A stretch of DNA of 64,000 nt. Origin: Acinetobacter shaoyimingii (lineage in GTDB: Bacteria; Pseudomonadota; Gammaproteobacteria; Pseudomonadales; Moraxellaceae). Within the stretch, counting starts at the first letter, position 1. The number at the start of each line of letters is the position of its first letter. Below the pieces are notes generated by a model. It worked only from the letters and a program-made list of their open reading frames with translations. It did not search any database and had not been told where the DNA came from. Position numbers and translations under genes: made by a program. The stretch lies in contig NZ_CP049801.1 of the NCBI RefSeq assembly GCF_011578045.1, positions 1,426,001-1,490,000 of the forward strand, given 5' to 3'. Shown here in pieces: positions 28,269 to 37,196 of the stretch.

Positions 28269-28770
28269 ACCTATTCCTAAATGCGGAAATAAAAAATTTA
28301 TAGGTGATTAAGTGTTGCTTTTATCAATTGTAAATAAAATTGCAGTTTATATTGTAATAATTTATCAATAGATTAACTAATATTGAATTAAAATATTAAA
28401 GAAACTTAATAAATATTGAAATTATTGTAAATAAAATAACATAATTAATTGTATAAAATTCAATACAATGAAAATTTAATCAGCATAAAACAGATATTTA
28501 AACTGGTCAGAATGGAGTGAAATTTCTTTAAAATAAAATGAATAATACAATTATTTTTATCAAGTTTTGTATTGCTTATACGTTTTAATTAAAAACTTAA
28601 CTATAGGGATTTAAAATAGTGATGTTATAAAATATTGATATGGGCGTTGTTGATCAATGATTTAATTTTATTTTTTGCACATCATTAATCAGAATATTTA
28701 TCAAAGCTGTTTTTATATACTGTCATTAAATCTAAAAAAAGCTGAATCATTGCATGAATTTTTAGGTAGA
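28269..28770. other. AT-rich intergenic region, about 500 bases
   Basis: Upstream of the metallopeptidase gene, and downstream of the 8-oxoguanine-deaminase-like gene. No ORF or repeat of note; composition is markedly more AT-rich than the genes. Confidence 0.4.
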
Positions 28771-28801
28771 GACATGAATTTAATCGTTGTAAATTCATGT
28801 C
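28771..28801 (-). terminator. Strong hairpin downstream of the deaminase gene
   Basis: GACATGAATTT / AAATTCATGTC, an 11-base-pair perfect stem with a nine-base loop, 25 bases beyond the minus-strand stop. There is no good T run after it, so it may stabilise the 3' end or terminate weakly. Confidence 0.55.
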
Positions 28802-28825
28802 GTGTTTTACAATATTTAGAGGCAT

Positions 28826-30178
28826 CTACGCAGCAAGCAGTTTTTTAGCGGCTAAACGATGTTCAAATTGCAATTTATCCAAATCAATCGTTTGTAAATC
28901 ACCATCTTTCACAATCCATTGACCTTGAATCATCACGTGTTCAGCACGATCTGCACCGCAAAGAAGTAATGCAGATATTGGATCATGACTTCCTGAGAAT
29001 TTTATATCGTCGAGTTTATAAAAAGCAAAATCAGCCTGATAGTCTGGTGCAATTTGACCTAAATGTTGTGCACGTCCTAACAGTTGAGCAGAACCTACAG
29101 TTGCCCAATTGAGTGCAAGCTCTGGTGTAATGCGTTCTGCACCATATTTTAAGCGTTGTAAATACATCGCTTGACGTGCTTCAAGTATTAGATTTGAGGC
29201 ATCACCAGAAGCTGAACCATCAACACCTAAACCAACAATTGCACCATTTTCCATCAGATCAAGTGTCGGGCAGATTCCAGATGCTAAGCGCATATTTGAA
29301 TGTGGGCAGTGGCATATGCCTACTTTTGCCTGACCTAAACGTTGAATTTCCTCAGCATTAAAATGAATACCGTGCGCCAGCCATGTTCTTGAATTCAGCC
29401 ATCCGACACTTTCTAAATAATCAACAGTACGCATGCCAAATTTTTCCACACAAAAATTTTCTTCATCAATGGTTTCAGCTAAATGCGTATGCAAGCGCAC
29501 ATCGAGATGTTCAGCCAATTGAGCACTTTGTTGCATAATCTCTTGTGAAACTGAAAATGGTGAACATGGAGCAAGTGCAATATTGACCATGGCATCACTG
29601 GAACGTTCATGGTATTTATTCACTAATCGTTCTGAGTCTTTCAAAATAATGTCCATATCCTGAATGGTATGTTCGGGTGGTAATCCGCCAGACTTTTCAC
29701 CTAAACTCATTGAGCCACGAGTCAGCATGACGCGCATACCTAGACTTTTCGCCGCATCGACTTGAATATCAATGGCATCAGTCAATTGAGCTGGAAATAA
29801 ATAATGATGGTCTGCTGCAAAAGTACAGCCTGATAAAACCAATTCTGAGAGCGCGATTTGTGTCGCCAAATGTAATTGTTCGGGGCTGAGTTTTGCCCAA
29901 ACAGGATAGAGTGTTTTAAGCCAAGGAAATAACGGCACATTGACGACTGGTGCCCAAGCACGGGTTAATGTTTGATAAAAATGATGATGGCTATTGATCA
30001 GCCCAGGGGTAATCACGAGATTACTTGCATCAAAAAAATGATCGATTTGACTGTTTGGACGTTGATTGTTGGGAACAAGTTCAATAATTTTCCCATTGGA
30101 TATGACAATGCCTCCACGGGCATCTAAATCATTTCCAGTATAAATTGCCATTGGATTTTTAATCCAAAAATTTGCCAT
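28826..30178 (-). CDS. 8-oxoguanine deaminase-like amidohydrolase
   Basis: A 450-residue metal-dependent amidohydrolase. The metal site begins with SHHHFYQ (H64, H66), then LHTHLAET near 240, WLAHGIH near 276, and VGLGVDGSASGD near 320 with the metal aspartate. The full sequence matches what I know of bacterial 8-oxoguanine deaminases of the AtzB/TrzA group, which convert 8-oxoguanine to uric acid and ammonia. The frame opens at 30202 but the ATG at 30178 has AGGA eight bases upstream. It heads a purine-type island and is read leftward, next to a LysR regulator. Confidence 0.8.
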   Translation of the reverse strand: MANFWIKNPMAIYTGNDLDARGGIVISNGKIIELVPNNQRPNSQIDHFFDASNLVITPGLINSHHHFYQTLTRAWAPVVNVPLFPWLKTLYPVWAKLSPEQLHLATQIALSELVLSGCTFAADHHYLFPAQLTDAIDIQVDAAKSLGMRVMLTRGSMSLGEKSGGLPPEHTIQDMDIILKDSERLVNKYHERSSDAMVNIALAPCSPFSVSQEIMQQSAQLAEHLDVRLHTHLAETIDEENFCVEKFGMRTVDYLESVGWLNSRTWLAHGIHFNAEEIQRLGQAKVGICHCPHSNMRLASGICPTLDLMENGAIVGLGVDGSASGDASNLILEARQAMYLQRLKYGAERITPELALNWATVGSAQLLGRAQHLGQIAPDYQADFAFYKLDDIKFSGSHDPISALLLCGADRAEHVMIQGQWIVKDGDLQTIDLDKLQFEHRLAAKKLLAA

Positions 30179-30283
30179 GTGTTCGATCCTAAAATAACGC
30201 ATTGTGGATGGTGTTAAGCAACATCTGTACCAAGGGTGATGTCAAATGAGTACAATGCTTTCAAGCTCCAGTTTTTAATCTGT

Positions 30284-31261
30284 TCATGCATTTTCTTGTT
30301 CAGCCAAACTCACTTCACAATTTTGAAACTTAGTTGAGTTCAATTCATCCAACTTCAGTTTGATGATTTCCATCTCTTCCAGTAAATGTTTAATCATCAG
30401 TTGAGAAACACGTGAAATTTGACGCTTTGGTGCAATACACAAAGCCATAGTTAATGGATACAAACCTTTGTCTTGAATGGGTTTAAAGACCAATTCATTA
30501 CGATTCAGCATTGGTAATGCATCGAAATAACTGAGTAAACTAATTCCTGAATTTTGTTTAAGTAATGAAGTTATCATTCTAATGTCATTACATTCAGTCT
30601 TTTTATTTGGTGTGAATTTATGGTGTTTATATAAAGCATTCACATAGTCATGTATGACCAAAGGATGTGCTGGGATAATATGGTACTCATTGACCAGATC
30701 TGAAAAGTAGATTTTATCTGCATTGGCTAAAGGATGTTGACACGGTAGAACAAAACCAATTGGAATCTCAATAAAGCCAACGACTTCTAAATGATTATGG
30801 GCTTTGGGATTTAAAATAATGCCAAAATCGAGTTCAGCGTTATTAATTTTTGCAGCAACTTTTTCACTTTCCGCGATCTCAATATTTAAGTTGATCCATG
30901 GGTATTGAGCATTGATGTATTGGATTGTATTCAGCACAAAACCTTCAGATAAGGCAGAAATTAATCCAAATTGTATGCTGCCTCGTGTTAGCCCTTGAAT
31001 TTCATCAAAACGAACTTTGGTTTGCTGAAACTCCTTTTGCCATTTGAGTAAGTCTGCATAAAGCAGTTCACCGGCTAATGTCAGTTTTAATCCGTTCGGT
31101 AGACGTTCAAAAAGGACAACACCCAAATCTTCTTCCGCTAAAGCGATTTGACGATGTACCGCAGATACAGAGATGAATAATTGTTCAGAAGCTTTTCTTA
31201 AACTTCCTGTTTTAGCCACAGCAATAAAATAATCAGAAAACCGTGAAAATGGAATATTCAT
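30284..31261 (-). CDS. LysR family transcriptional regulator
   Basis: A 325-residue LysR regulator: N-terminal winged helix (FSRFSDYFIAVAKTGSLRKASEQLF .. VHRQIALAEEDLGVVLFERL in outline), linker helix, then the two-lobed effector domain. It lies between the leftward deaminase gene (106 bases) and the divergent Rieske oxygenase gene (262 bases), the classical position of an activator for a catabolic island; purine or a related nucleobase is the inferred effector. The frame continues upstream to 31312; 31261 is preferred because the HTH then starts at residue 5. Confidence 0.85.
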   Translation of the reverse strand: MNIPFSRFSDYFIAVAKTGSLRKASEQLFISVSAVHRQIALAEEDLGVVLFERLPNGLKLTLAGELLYADLLKWQKEFQQTKVRFDEIQGLTRGSIQFGLISALSEGFVLNTIQYINAQYPWINLNIEIAESEKVAAKINNAELDFGIILNPKAHNHLEVVGFIEIPIGFVLPCQHPLANADKIYFSDLVNEYHIIPAHPLVIHDYVNALYKHHKFTPNKKTECNDIRMITSLLKQNSGISLLSYFDALPMLNRNELVFKPIQDKGLYPLTMALCIAPKRQISRVSQLMIKHLLEEMEIIKLKLDELNSTKFQNCEVSLAEQENA

Positions 31262-31523
31262 ATTCGTTTCGATAACCAAAAGAATGTATATGCAATCTCT
31301 AGCCAATTTCATGCCATTAAAGAGATGTCATTTGGAGATGGAAATTATTTTAAGTGTGTTCTAAAAAACTGAATGATTAATTCAAAACATTCTAATAGAC
31401 AGAAACCATTGAAATGCTTAGTTTTGAGTTAAAAGAGCATCAAGAATATGAGTTTTAAAGAATCATATTTCTGCTGTGTGGAAAAATTGTAATTAAATAT
31501 ATAGAAGTTTTTGGTGAGCGAAT

Positions 31524-32579
31524 ATGAATGCTATTCCAGTGATCAACTTATTTACGCAACCGAGTTGCAGTGATTTTGAACCAACAGATTGGAATATTTT
31601 GGCGCAACATTGGTATCCTGTTGCACGCATTCAAGATGTGTCGACTACACCACAACAGGTCATGTTGCTTGATGTGAAAATGGCATTGTATAAAACGGAG
31701 AGTGGTGCAATTCATTTGGTTCGTGATATTTGCCCGCATCGTGGCGTGCCACTCACTAAAGGATGGGTCAAGGGTGAAGAAATCATCTGTGCTTATCATG
31801 GCTTACATTATAACGAGCATGGCAAATGTACCAAAATTCCAGCACAACCAGAACTGACCAATATTTCAGACCGTTTTAATCTTACTAAATTTCCAGTGGT
31901 GCTTAAGTATGGATTGGTGTGGACCAGTTTATTTAGCCGTGATGAATCGAAAGCGAATTTTCCTGATTTAGATACATGGGATGTTGAAGGGCATCAATCT
32001 ATCTTGCCAGCATTTGTTGATATTGCTGGATCAAGTGGTCGTCAGTTGGAGGGTTTTATTGATGTAGCGCATTTTGCGTGGGTGCATCATGAGTCTTTTG
32101 CTGATCGCGACAATCCAATTGTGCAAAAATATTCAACTGTTCGTACGGATTATGGTTTGCACACCGAATATTTAAGCAATGTCAGTAATTATCCACATGG
32201 ATTGCAACATCTTGCACCTGAAGACTTTGTTTGGAAACGGGTTTTTGATGTTTATCCACCATTTTCTGCAATCTTGACCGTGCATTTTCCAGAAGATGGC
32301 GTATTGAAGATTTTAAATGCCTGTTGCCCAGTATCACATAACAAAACACGCTTATTTGTACCCTTAACACGTAACTTCGATACCACCGGTGATTTGCAAG
32401 CTGTATATGATTTTAATGCGCAAATTTTTGCTGAAGATCAAGACATGGTTGAAAGTCAAAAACCAGAAGAACTTCCACTTGATATTACCATGGAAGCACA
32501 TTTTGAGGCGGATCGATCATCAACAACGTATCGTCGTATTTTAGCGGAATGGGGTTTAAGCAAACGATATGTTGTGTAA
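31524..32579 (+). CDS. Rieske non-heme iron oxygenase, catalytic subunit
   Basis: A 351-residue Rieske oxygenase. [2Fe-2S] ligands C70-x-H72 and C89-x2-H92 (CPHRG, CAYHGLHY); mononuclear iron ligands D180-x2-H183-x4-H188 in DVAHFAWVHH, with the third Asp likely in FAEDQDMVES near 305. Size and the FAEDQ..VESQ.P block match the VanA/NdmA-type group, which includes N-demethylases of methylxanthines and HpxD-like enzymes proposed for hypoxanthine oxidation in Klebsiella. No reductase gene lies in the island, so a shared one would be needed. Purine hydroxylation or N-demethylation is an inference from context. Confidence 0.85.
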   Translation: MNAIPVINLFTQPSCSDFEPTDWNILAQHWYPVARIQDVSTTPQQVMLLDVKMALYKTESGAIHLVRDICPHRGVPLTKGWVKGEEIICAYHGLHYNEHGKCTKIPAQPELTNISDRFNLTKFPVVLKYGLVWTSLFSRDESKANFPDLDTWDVEGHQSILPAFVDIAGSSGRQLEGFIDVAHFAWVHHESFADRDNPIVQKYSTVRTDYGLHTEYLSNVSNYPHGLQHLAPEDFVWKRVFDVYPPFSAILTVHFPEDGVLKILNACCPVSHNKTRLFVPLTRNFDTTGDLQAVYDFNAQIFAEDQDMVESQKPEELPLDITMEAHFEADRSSTTYRRILAEWGLSKRYVV

Positions 32580-32843
32580 TACACAATGATCATGATGTGT
32601 TAAATATTCTATCTTTATTCTGGTCTTTTTATATTTTATGAAAATGTTTTATAACCAGATCTGCGTTTAGATAAAATATAAATATTTAAATTTATTATCC
32701 AGTTTTAGACTTAAAATAAGTACGTGCCTTTTTTATTTTAAGTCTTTTTTAATTTATTTTATCTTGTATATGATGCATATCTTGAACGTTCTAAAAGTAA
32801 CAATATAAAGATGGAATCATAATAGTTTGAAATGTGAGAAAGA

Positions 32844-33329
32844 ATGACGATACCCACACATCAACAATGCCTAGAATTTTTAAGACTCTCAAACGATGTT
32901 GGTCGACGTGCCATGCACATGGGGCACCATCCCTTTGGTGCCGTTCTGGTTGCTCCAGATCAAAAAACTGTACTCTTGACGCAGTGTAATATTGATACAG
33001 TCAATCATGCTGAATCGACCCTTGCACGTATAGCAGCGAGTAATTATCCAGCTGAATATTTATGGCAGTGTACACTTTATACAGCTGTCGAGCCTTGTTG
33101 TATGTGCTCTGGCACCATTTACTGGGCAAATATAGGGCGTGTGGTTTATGGCATGACGGAAGCAAATTTATTGCAATGTACGGGTAATCATAGTGAAAAC
33201 CCTACCATGAGTGTTTCAGCACAATACGTATTTGAACATGGTCAAAAAAATATCGAGCTGATCGGACCTATAGTCGAAATTGAACAAGAAACCATTCAGT
33301 TGCAAAAAGAATTTTGGTCGACAAGATAA
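32844..33329 (+). CDS. CDA-fold nucleoside/nucleobase deaminase (guanine-deaminase-like)
   Basis: A 161-residue zinc deaminase. H55-A-E57 (NHAES) and P84-C85-x2-C88 (EPCCMC) form the zinc and catalytic site; HHPFGAVLV near 28-36 is the substrate loop typical of the guanine deaminase and tRNA adenosine deaminase branch. In a purine island, guanine deamination to xanthine is the natural inference; ammeline or nucleoside deamination are alternatives. Its own terminator follows at 33351, so it is a separate unit from the binding-protein operon. Confidence 0.85.
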   Translation: MTIPTHQQCLEFLRLSNDVGRRAMHMGHHPFGAVLVAPDQKTVLLTQCNIDTVNHAESTLARIAASNYPAEYLWQCTLYTAVEPCCMCSGTIYWANIGRVVYGMTEANLLQCTGNHSENPTMSVSAQYVFEHGQKNIELIGPIVEIEQETIQLQKEFWSTR

Positions 33330-33350
33330 CCACCTATATATAATGAATGA

Positions 33351-33374
33351 ACCCTCAATATGAGGGTTTTTTTA
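33351..33374 (+). terminator. Terminator of the deaminase gene
   Basis: ACCCTCA / TGAGGGT hairpin with a three-base loop and seven T residues, 21 bases after the stop codon. Confidence 0.9.
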
Positions 33375-33515
33375 TTCAAAAAAAATATTGGAATGTTTAT
33401 TGCAATTGTATATGTGTATACCTGTTATTTATTTTAAATTTAAAATTCATATATCGATGGATATTATTATTTTAAATCTACCTGTCTTTATTAAAAACAT
33501 GATGGTGAATATATT

Positions 33516-34592
33516 ATGCAAAAAAAAATCAACAAAATGATGCAAACATTATTCGCAGTGGGCATTATTGGGGCATCTACACTGGGTTATAGTCAGGACA
33601 AAGCTGCATTTGTTTATTTGGGGCCGACCAGTGATCATGGTTGGACCTATTCTCATGAACAAGGTCGTTTAAAAGCACAAAAAGTTTTGGGAAATAAAAT
33701 TAAAACTTCGTATATCGAAAATGTCCCTGAAACTGCCGATGCTGAACGTGTGATTCGTAATTTAGCCCAACAAGGCAACCAAGTGATTTTTGGTACTTCT
33801 TTTGGTTATATGAATGCCATGGATAAAGTGGCGAAGCAGTTTCCAAAAACCATTTTCATGCATGCAACAGGCTATAAGCAAGGCAAAAATCTTGGGGTTT
33901 ATGAGATTAAAACCTTTGAAGGGGCTTATATGATTGGAGTTTTGGCAGGCTTAAAAACCAAGACCAATACCATTGGTGTGGTGGCGTCTTTTCCAATTCC
34001 TGAAGTGGTGCGAAACATTAATGCCTACACCTTAGGGGCACAGAGTGTGAACCCTAAAATTGAGACCAAAGTCATTTGGGCAAATACGTGGTTTAACCCA
34101 GGCAAAGAACGAGATGCGGCACTCGCGCTTATTTCTCAAGGTGCTGATGTGCTCATGCAAAACACAGACTCACCAGCGGTAGTACAAGCTGCTCAACAAA
34201 AAGGTGTTTATGCATTTGGTTGGAATTCAGATATGACCAAATTTGGTAAAAATGCACACTTGGCAGCAGCAGTTTTACATTGGGAAAAATTTTATGAGCC
34301 TGTGATGAGTCAAGTCGTGAATAAAACGTGGAAAACCCAAGCGCTTAAATTTGGTGTCAAAGAAGGTGCTGTCAATATTGAAAATTTTGGACCAGCAGTT
34401 TCAACAGAACAAAAAACAAAAGCACTTTCAGTGCGTGATGCTTTGCATAAGGGCACTGTTCATCCATTTGCAGGACCGATTTATAAACAAGATGGTTCAT
34501 TGCTGATTGAGAAATCAAAAGTACTGAGTGATGCTCAATTAAGTTCAATGAATTACTACGTTAAAGGTGTTAAAGGCGTTTTCCCACAATAA
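33516..34592 (+). CDS. BMP family ABC transporter substrate-binding protein (copy 1)
   Basis: A 358-residue periplasmic binding protein of the PnrA/BMP (purine nucleoside receptor) family, with signal peptide (cleavage near TLGYS-QD, about residue 26). It starts AAFVYLGPTSDHGWTYSHEQGR, the family ligand-binding loop. Closely similar (about three-quarters identical by eye) to the second copy at 36017-37117. Both would feed the same ABC ATPase and permeases. Substrate is probably a purine nucleoside or base, inferred from family and neighbours. A very long hairpin follows in the mRNA. Confidence 0.9.
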   Translation: MQKKINKMMQTLFAVGIIGASTLGYSQDKAAFVYLGPTSDHGWTYSHEQGRLKAQKVLGNKIKTSYIENVPETADAERVIRNLAQQGNQVIFGTSFGYMNAMDKVAKQFPKTIFMHATGYKQGKNLGVYEIKTFEGAYMIGVLAGLKTKTNTIGVVASFPIPEVVRNINAYTLGAQSVNPKIETKVIWANTWFNPGKERDAALALISQGADVLMQNTDSPAVVQAAQQKGVYAFGWNSDMTKFGKNAHLAAAVLHWEKFYEPVMSQVVNKTWKTQALKFGVKEGAVNIENFGPAVSTEQKTKALSVRDALHKGTVHPFAGPIYKQDGSLLIEKSKVLSDAQLSSMNYYVKGVKGVFPQ

Positions 34593-34610
34593 TATTTTAA
34601 GCGTTTATCG

Positions 34611-34671
34611 GTGAATCTTATTGCAAGAGATCTTGGACATTCATGGCAATGCTTTTAGCAATAAGATTCAC
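34611..34671 (+). other. Intercistronic long hairpin after BMP copy 1
   Basis: Perfect 14-base inverted repeat GTGAATCTTATTGC / GCAATAAGATTCAC (34611-34624 and 34658-34671) around a 33-base loop, lying between the binding-protein stop codon and the oxygenase start. No T run follows, so it is more likely an mRNA-stabilising or partial-termination element that raises binding-protein yield than a full terminator. Confidence 0.65.
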
Positions 34672-34688
34672 GCAATTTAAGGTGAAAG

Positions 34689-35675
34689 ATGAGTATACCT
34701 ATTATTGATTTAGCCCATTTAAATAGCTCAAATCCTGCAGATGTGCGACATATTGTGAATTTGATTCGTGAAGCTGCAATGAGTTCAGGTTTTTTCTATA
34801 TTAAAAATCATGGTGTGGATCCAGCCATTGTAGAAAGGCAATTTGCTTTGGCAAAAAAACTCTTTGATTTACCAGATCATGTCAAGCAAAAATATGACCA
34901 ATCACATAATTTCAGTCATCGTGGTTTTGAACAAATTGCCGCACAAAAATCAGATATTTATGCCAAAGCTGATTTAAAAGAAGGCTTTTATTGCGGCAAA
35001 AATTATGCTGAAGACGACCCGTTTGTATTGGCCCGTTATCAAAACTATGGAATAAATCAATGGCCCAATGAAGAAGTGCCTGAAACCGAAAGTTACTGCC
35101 AAGAATATATCGCGTTGATGAATGGATTGTGTGAGCAAATCATGCAGTTATTGGCGTTGTCATTAGATTTACCACAAGATTATTTTGATGAAAGCTGTAT
35201 CAATCCAATGGTTACTTTAAGACTTTTAAAATATCCACCGCACCCCAAAGATGCAGATGAAAATACTTTTGGTGCAGGTGCTCATACAGATTGGGGGTCG
35301 GTGACCATCTTAGCTCAAGATAATTTAGGTGGCTTAGAGGTTTGTCTGCCTGATGGTACTTGGATTGAAGCCAAACCGATTGAAAATACTTTTGTTGTGA
35401 ATCTGGGAGACCTGATTCCAAGATGGACCAATGGTCTATATAACTCTAATCCGCATCGAGTTCGAAATAAATATTCAGAAGGGCAACCACGGTTTTCCAT
35501 TCCTTATTTTTATGGGCCGAGTTATTTGACAGTCATTGAGCCTTTACCTGGAACATTAAAACAGGGTGAACAAGCTCAATATAGTGTGTGTACCGCAGGT
35601 GAGCATATGGAAGAAATGTACAGAAGGACATTCGATGTGAAAACGGAGGATTTGCCCGTTTTAACTTTGGCTTAA
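34689..35675 (+). CDS. 2-oxoglutarate/Fe(II) oxygenase, isopenicillin N synthase family
   Basis: A 328-residue oxygenase. Iron ligands H199-x-D201 (GAHTDWG) and H256 (NPHRV), and R268-x-S270 (QPRFSIPYFYG) to bind 2-oxoglutarate; the N-terminal IPIIDLA..GFFYIKNHGV block is the usual DIOX_N domain. Members with these neighbours occur in Pseudomonas purine-type islands, where they may hydroxylate a purine, but the substrate is not established. Placed between the two binding-protein copies and followed by its own terminator. Good AAGGTGA site before the ATG. Confidence 0.88.
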   Translation: MSIPIIDLAHLNSSNPADVRHIVNLIREAAMSSGFFYIKNHGVDPAIVERQFALAKKLFDLPDHVKQKYDQSHNFSHRGFEQIAAQKSDIYAKADLKEGFYCGKNYAEDDPFVLARYQNYGINQWPNEEVPETESYCQEYIALMNGLCEQIMQLLALSLDLPQDYFDESCINPMVTLRLLKYPPHPKDADENTFGAGAHTDWGSVTILAQDNLGGLEVCLPDGTWIEAKPIENTFVVNLGDLIPRWTNGLYNSNPHRVRNKYSEGQPRFSIPYFYGPSYLTVIEPLPGTLKQGEQAQYSVCTAGEHMEEMYRRTFDVKTEDLPVLTLA

Positions 35676-35709
35676 ATACCGAAACTTAGGTGAAATATTG
35701 ATCACACCG

Positions 35710-35740
35710 ATCCTTGGGTTTTCAATCCAAGGATTTTTAT
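35710..35740 (+). terminator. Terminator after the 2-oxoglutarate oxygenase gene
   Basis: ATCCTTGG / CCAAGGAT hairpin followed by TTTTATTT, 35 bases past the stop codon. Confidence 0.8.
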
Positions 35741-36016
35741 TTAGAAACTGCTGACATTGCAGTCATAGGTTTTGATATAGGCTAAAAAATACGAATGAGG
35801 CATAAATACATGAAAATGGCTACGCTCTTGTCGAATTTCTAAATCACCGTATAAAAAACATATAAAAGTGCGAGATATTTTTTAATGAATTAGAAAAGCA
35901 CGTACTAATAATCAGAATACGAAAAAAATAATGTTCTATTTTTTAAAATGTTGGAACGGTATTTGCTAATTACTCCTTATCGAAATTCTATTAGCGTATT
36001 TCATCAGGAGAATAAC

Positions 36017-37117
36017 ATGCAGCACGATTTATCAAAAAAAACCAAAATGAAAACATTGGTTACTTTACTTTTATCTGCATCAGCGGTGGCATTTGGGGGA
36101 ATGTCACAGGTTCATGCTGCAGATAAAGCAGCATTTGTCTATATCGGTCCGACAAGTGATCATGGTTGGACTTATTCACATGACCAAGGTCGAATTAAAA
36201 CTGAAAAAGCATTAGCAGGTAAATTTAAGACATCATACATTGAAAATGTACCTGAAACAGCCGATGCAGAACGTGTCGTGCGTAACTTGGCTCAACAGGG
36301 CAATAAAGTTATTTTTGCAACTTCTTTTGGTTATATGAATGCAATGGAGAAGGTGTCCAAACAATTTCCAAATACGGTATTCATGCATGCAACAGGGTAT
36401 AAGCAAGCTAAGAATTTAGGCGTGTATGACCTGCGTACCTATGAAGGTGCATATATGCTTGGTGTTGTAGCAGGTCAGAAAACCAAATCAAATACCTTAG
36501 GTGTAGTTGCATCATTCCCAATTCCAGAAGTTGTTCGTAATATCAATGCCTATACTTTAGGCGCTCAAAGTGTCAATCCAAAAATTAAAACAAAAGTCGT
36601 CTGGGTGAATTCTTGGTTTAACCCAGGCAAAGAGCGTGATGCTGCATTGGCCTTAATTTCTCAAGGTGCCGATGTACTGATGCAAAATACGGATTCTCCA
36701 GCGGTGGTTCAAGCAGCTGAACAAAAAGGTGCATTTGCCTTTGGTTGGGATTCAGATATGTCTAAGTTTGGTCCTAAAGCACATTTAGCTGCTTCAGTGT
36801 TGCATTGGGAAAAAGTCTACACACCAACACTACAACAAGTCGCTGCTAAAACTTGGAAGCCAAGTGCAATTTGGTATGGCGTAAAACAAGATGCAGTCAA
36901 AATCGAAAGCTTTGGTCCATCCGTAACAGCACCCATGAAAGCAAAAGCACTCGCAGTTCAAGCAGGGATTCAAAGAGGAACGTTACATCCATTTAAAGGT
37001 CCAATTTCTAAACAAGATGGCAGTGTTGTTGTCGCTGCTGGAAAAGTGCTGTCCGATGCTGAATTGAGCAAAATGAATTACTACGTGAAAGGCGTCGAAG
37101 GTGTCATTCCAAAATAA
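36017..37117 (+). CDS. BMP family ABC transporter substrate-binding protein (copy 2)
   Basis: A 366-residue binding protein, paralogous to copy 1: the same DKAAFVYIGPTSDHGWTYSH start, the same IENVPETADAERVVRNLAQQG helix and ALISQGADVLMQNTDSPAVVQ block. Signal peptide ends near VHA-A. The frame opens at 35948, but the ATG at 36017 has AGGAG six bases upstream and gives a normal signal peptide. It opens the transporter operon (ATPase 79 bases on). Differences in the loops could tune ligand range. Acts in the periplasm as purine-nucleoside-type receptor (inferred). Confidence 0.9.
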   Translation: MQHDLSKKTKMKTLVTLLLSASAVAFGGMSQVHAADKAAFVYIGPTSDHGWTYSHDQGRIKTEKALAGKFKTSYIENVPETADAERVVRNLAQQGNKVIFATSFGYMNAMEKVSKQFPNTVFMHATGYKQAKNLGVYDLRTYEGAYMLGVVAGQKTKSNTLGVVASFPIPEVVRNINAYTLGAQSVNPKIKTKVVWVNSWFNPGKERDAALALISQGADVLMQNTDSPAVVQAAEQKGAFAFGWDSDMSKFGPKAHLAASVLHWEKVYTPTLQQVAAKTWKPSAIWYGVKQDAVKIESFGPSVTAPMKAKALAVQAGIQRGTLHPFKGPISKQDGSVVVAAGKVLSDAELSKMNYYVKGVEGVIPK

Positions 37118-37132
37118 TTAAAAAGTAAATGT

Positions 37133-37160
37133 CACGATTAAGTCTCTTGGCTTAATCGTG
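37133..37160 (+). other. Intercistronic hairpin after BMP copy 2
   Basis: CACGATTAAG / CTTAATCGTG, a perfect 10-base-pair stem with an eight-base loop, without a T run, between the binding-protein and ATPase genes. It is the same kind of structure as that after copy 1 and is likely to protect the upstream message. Confidence 0.6.
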
Positions 37161-37196
37161 TGAATTTAGTGCAATAAATAAAGTTGAGCCAAAATT

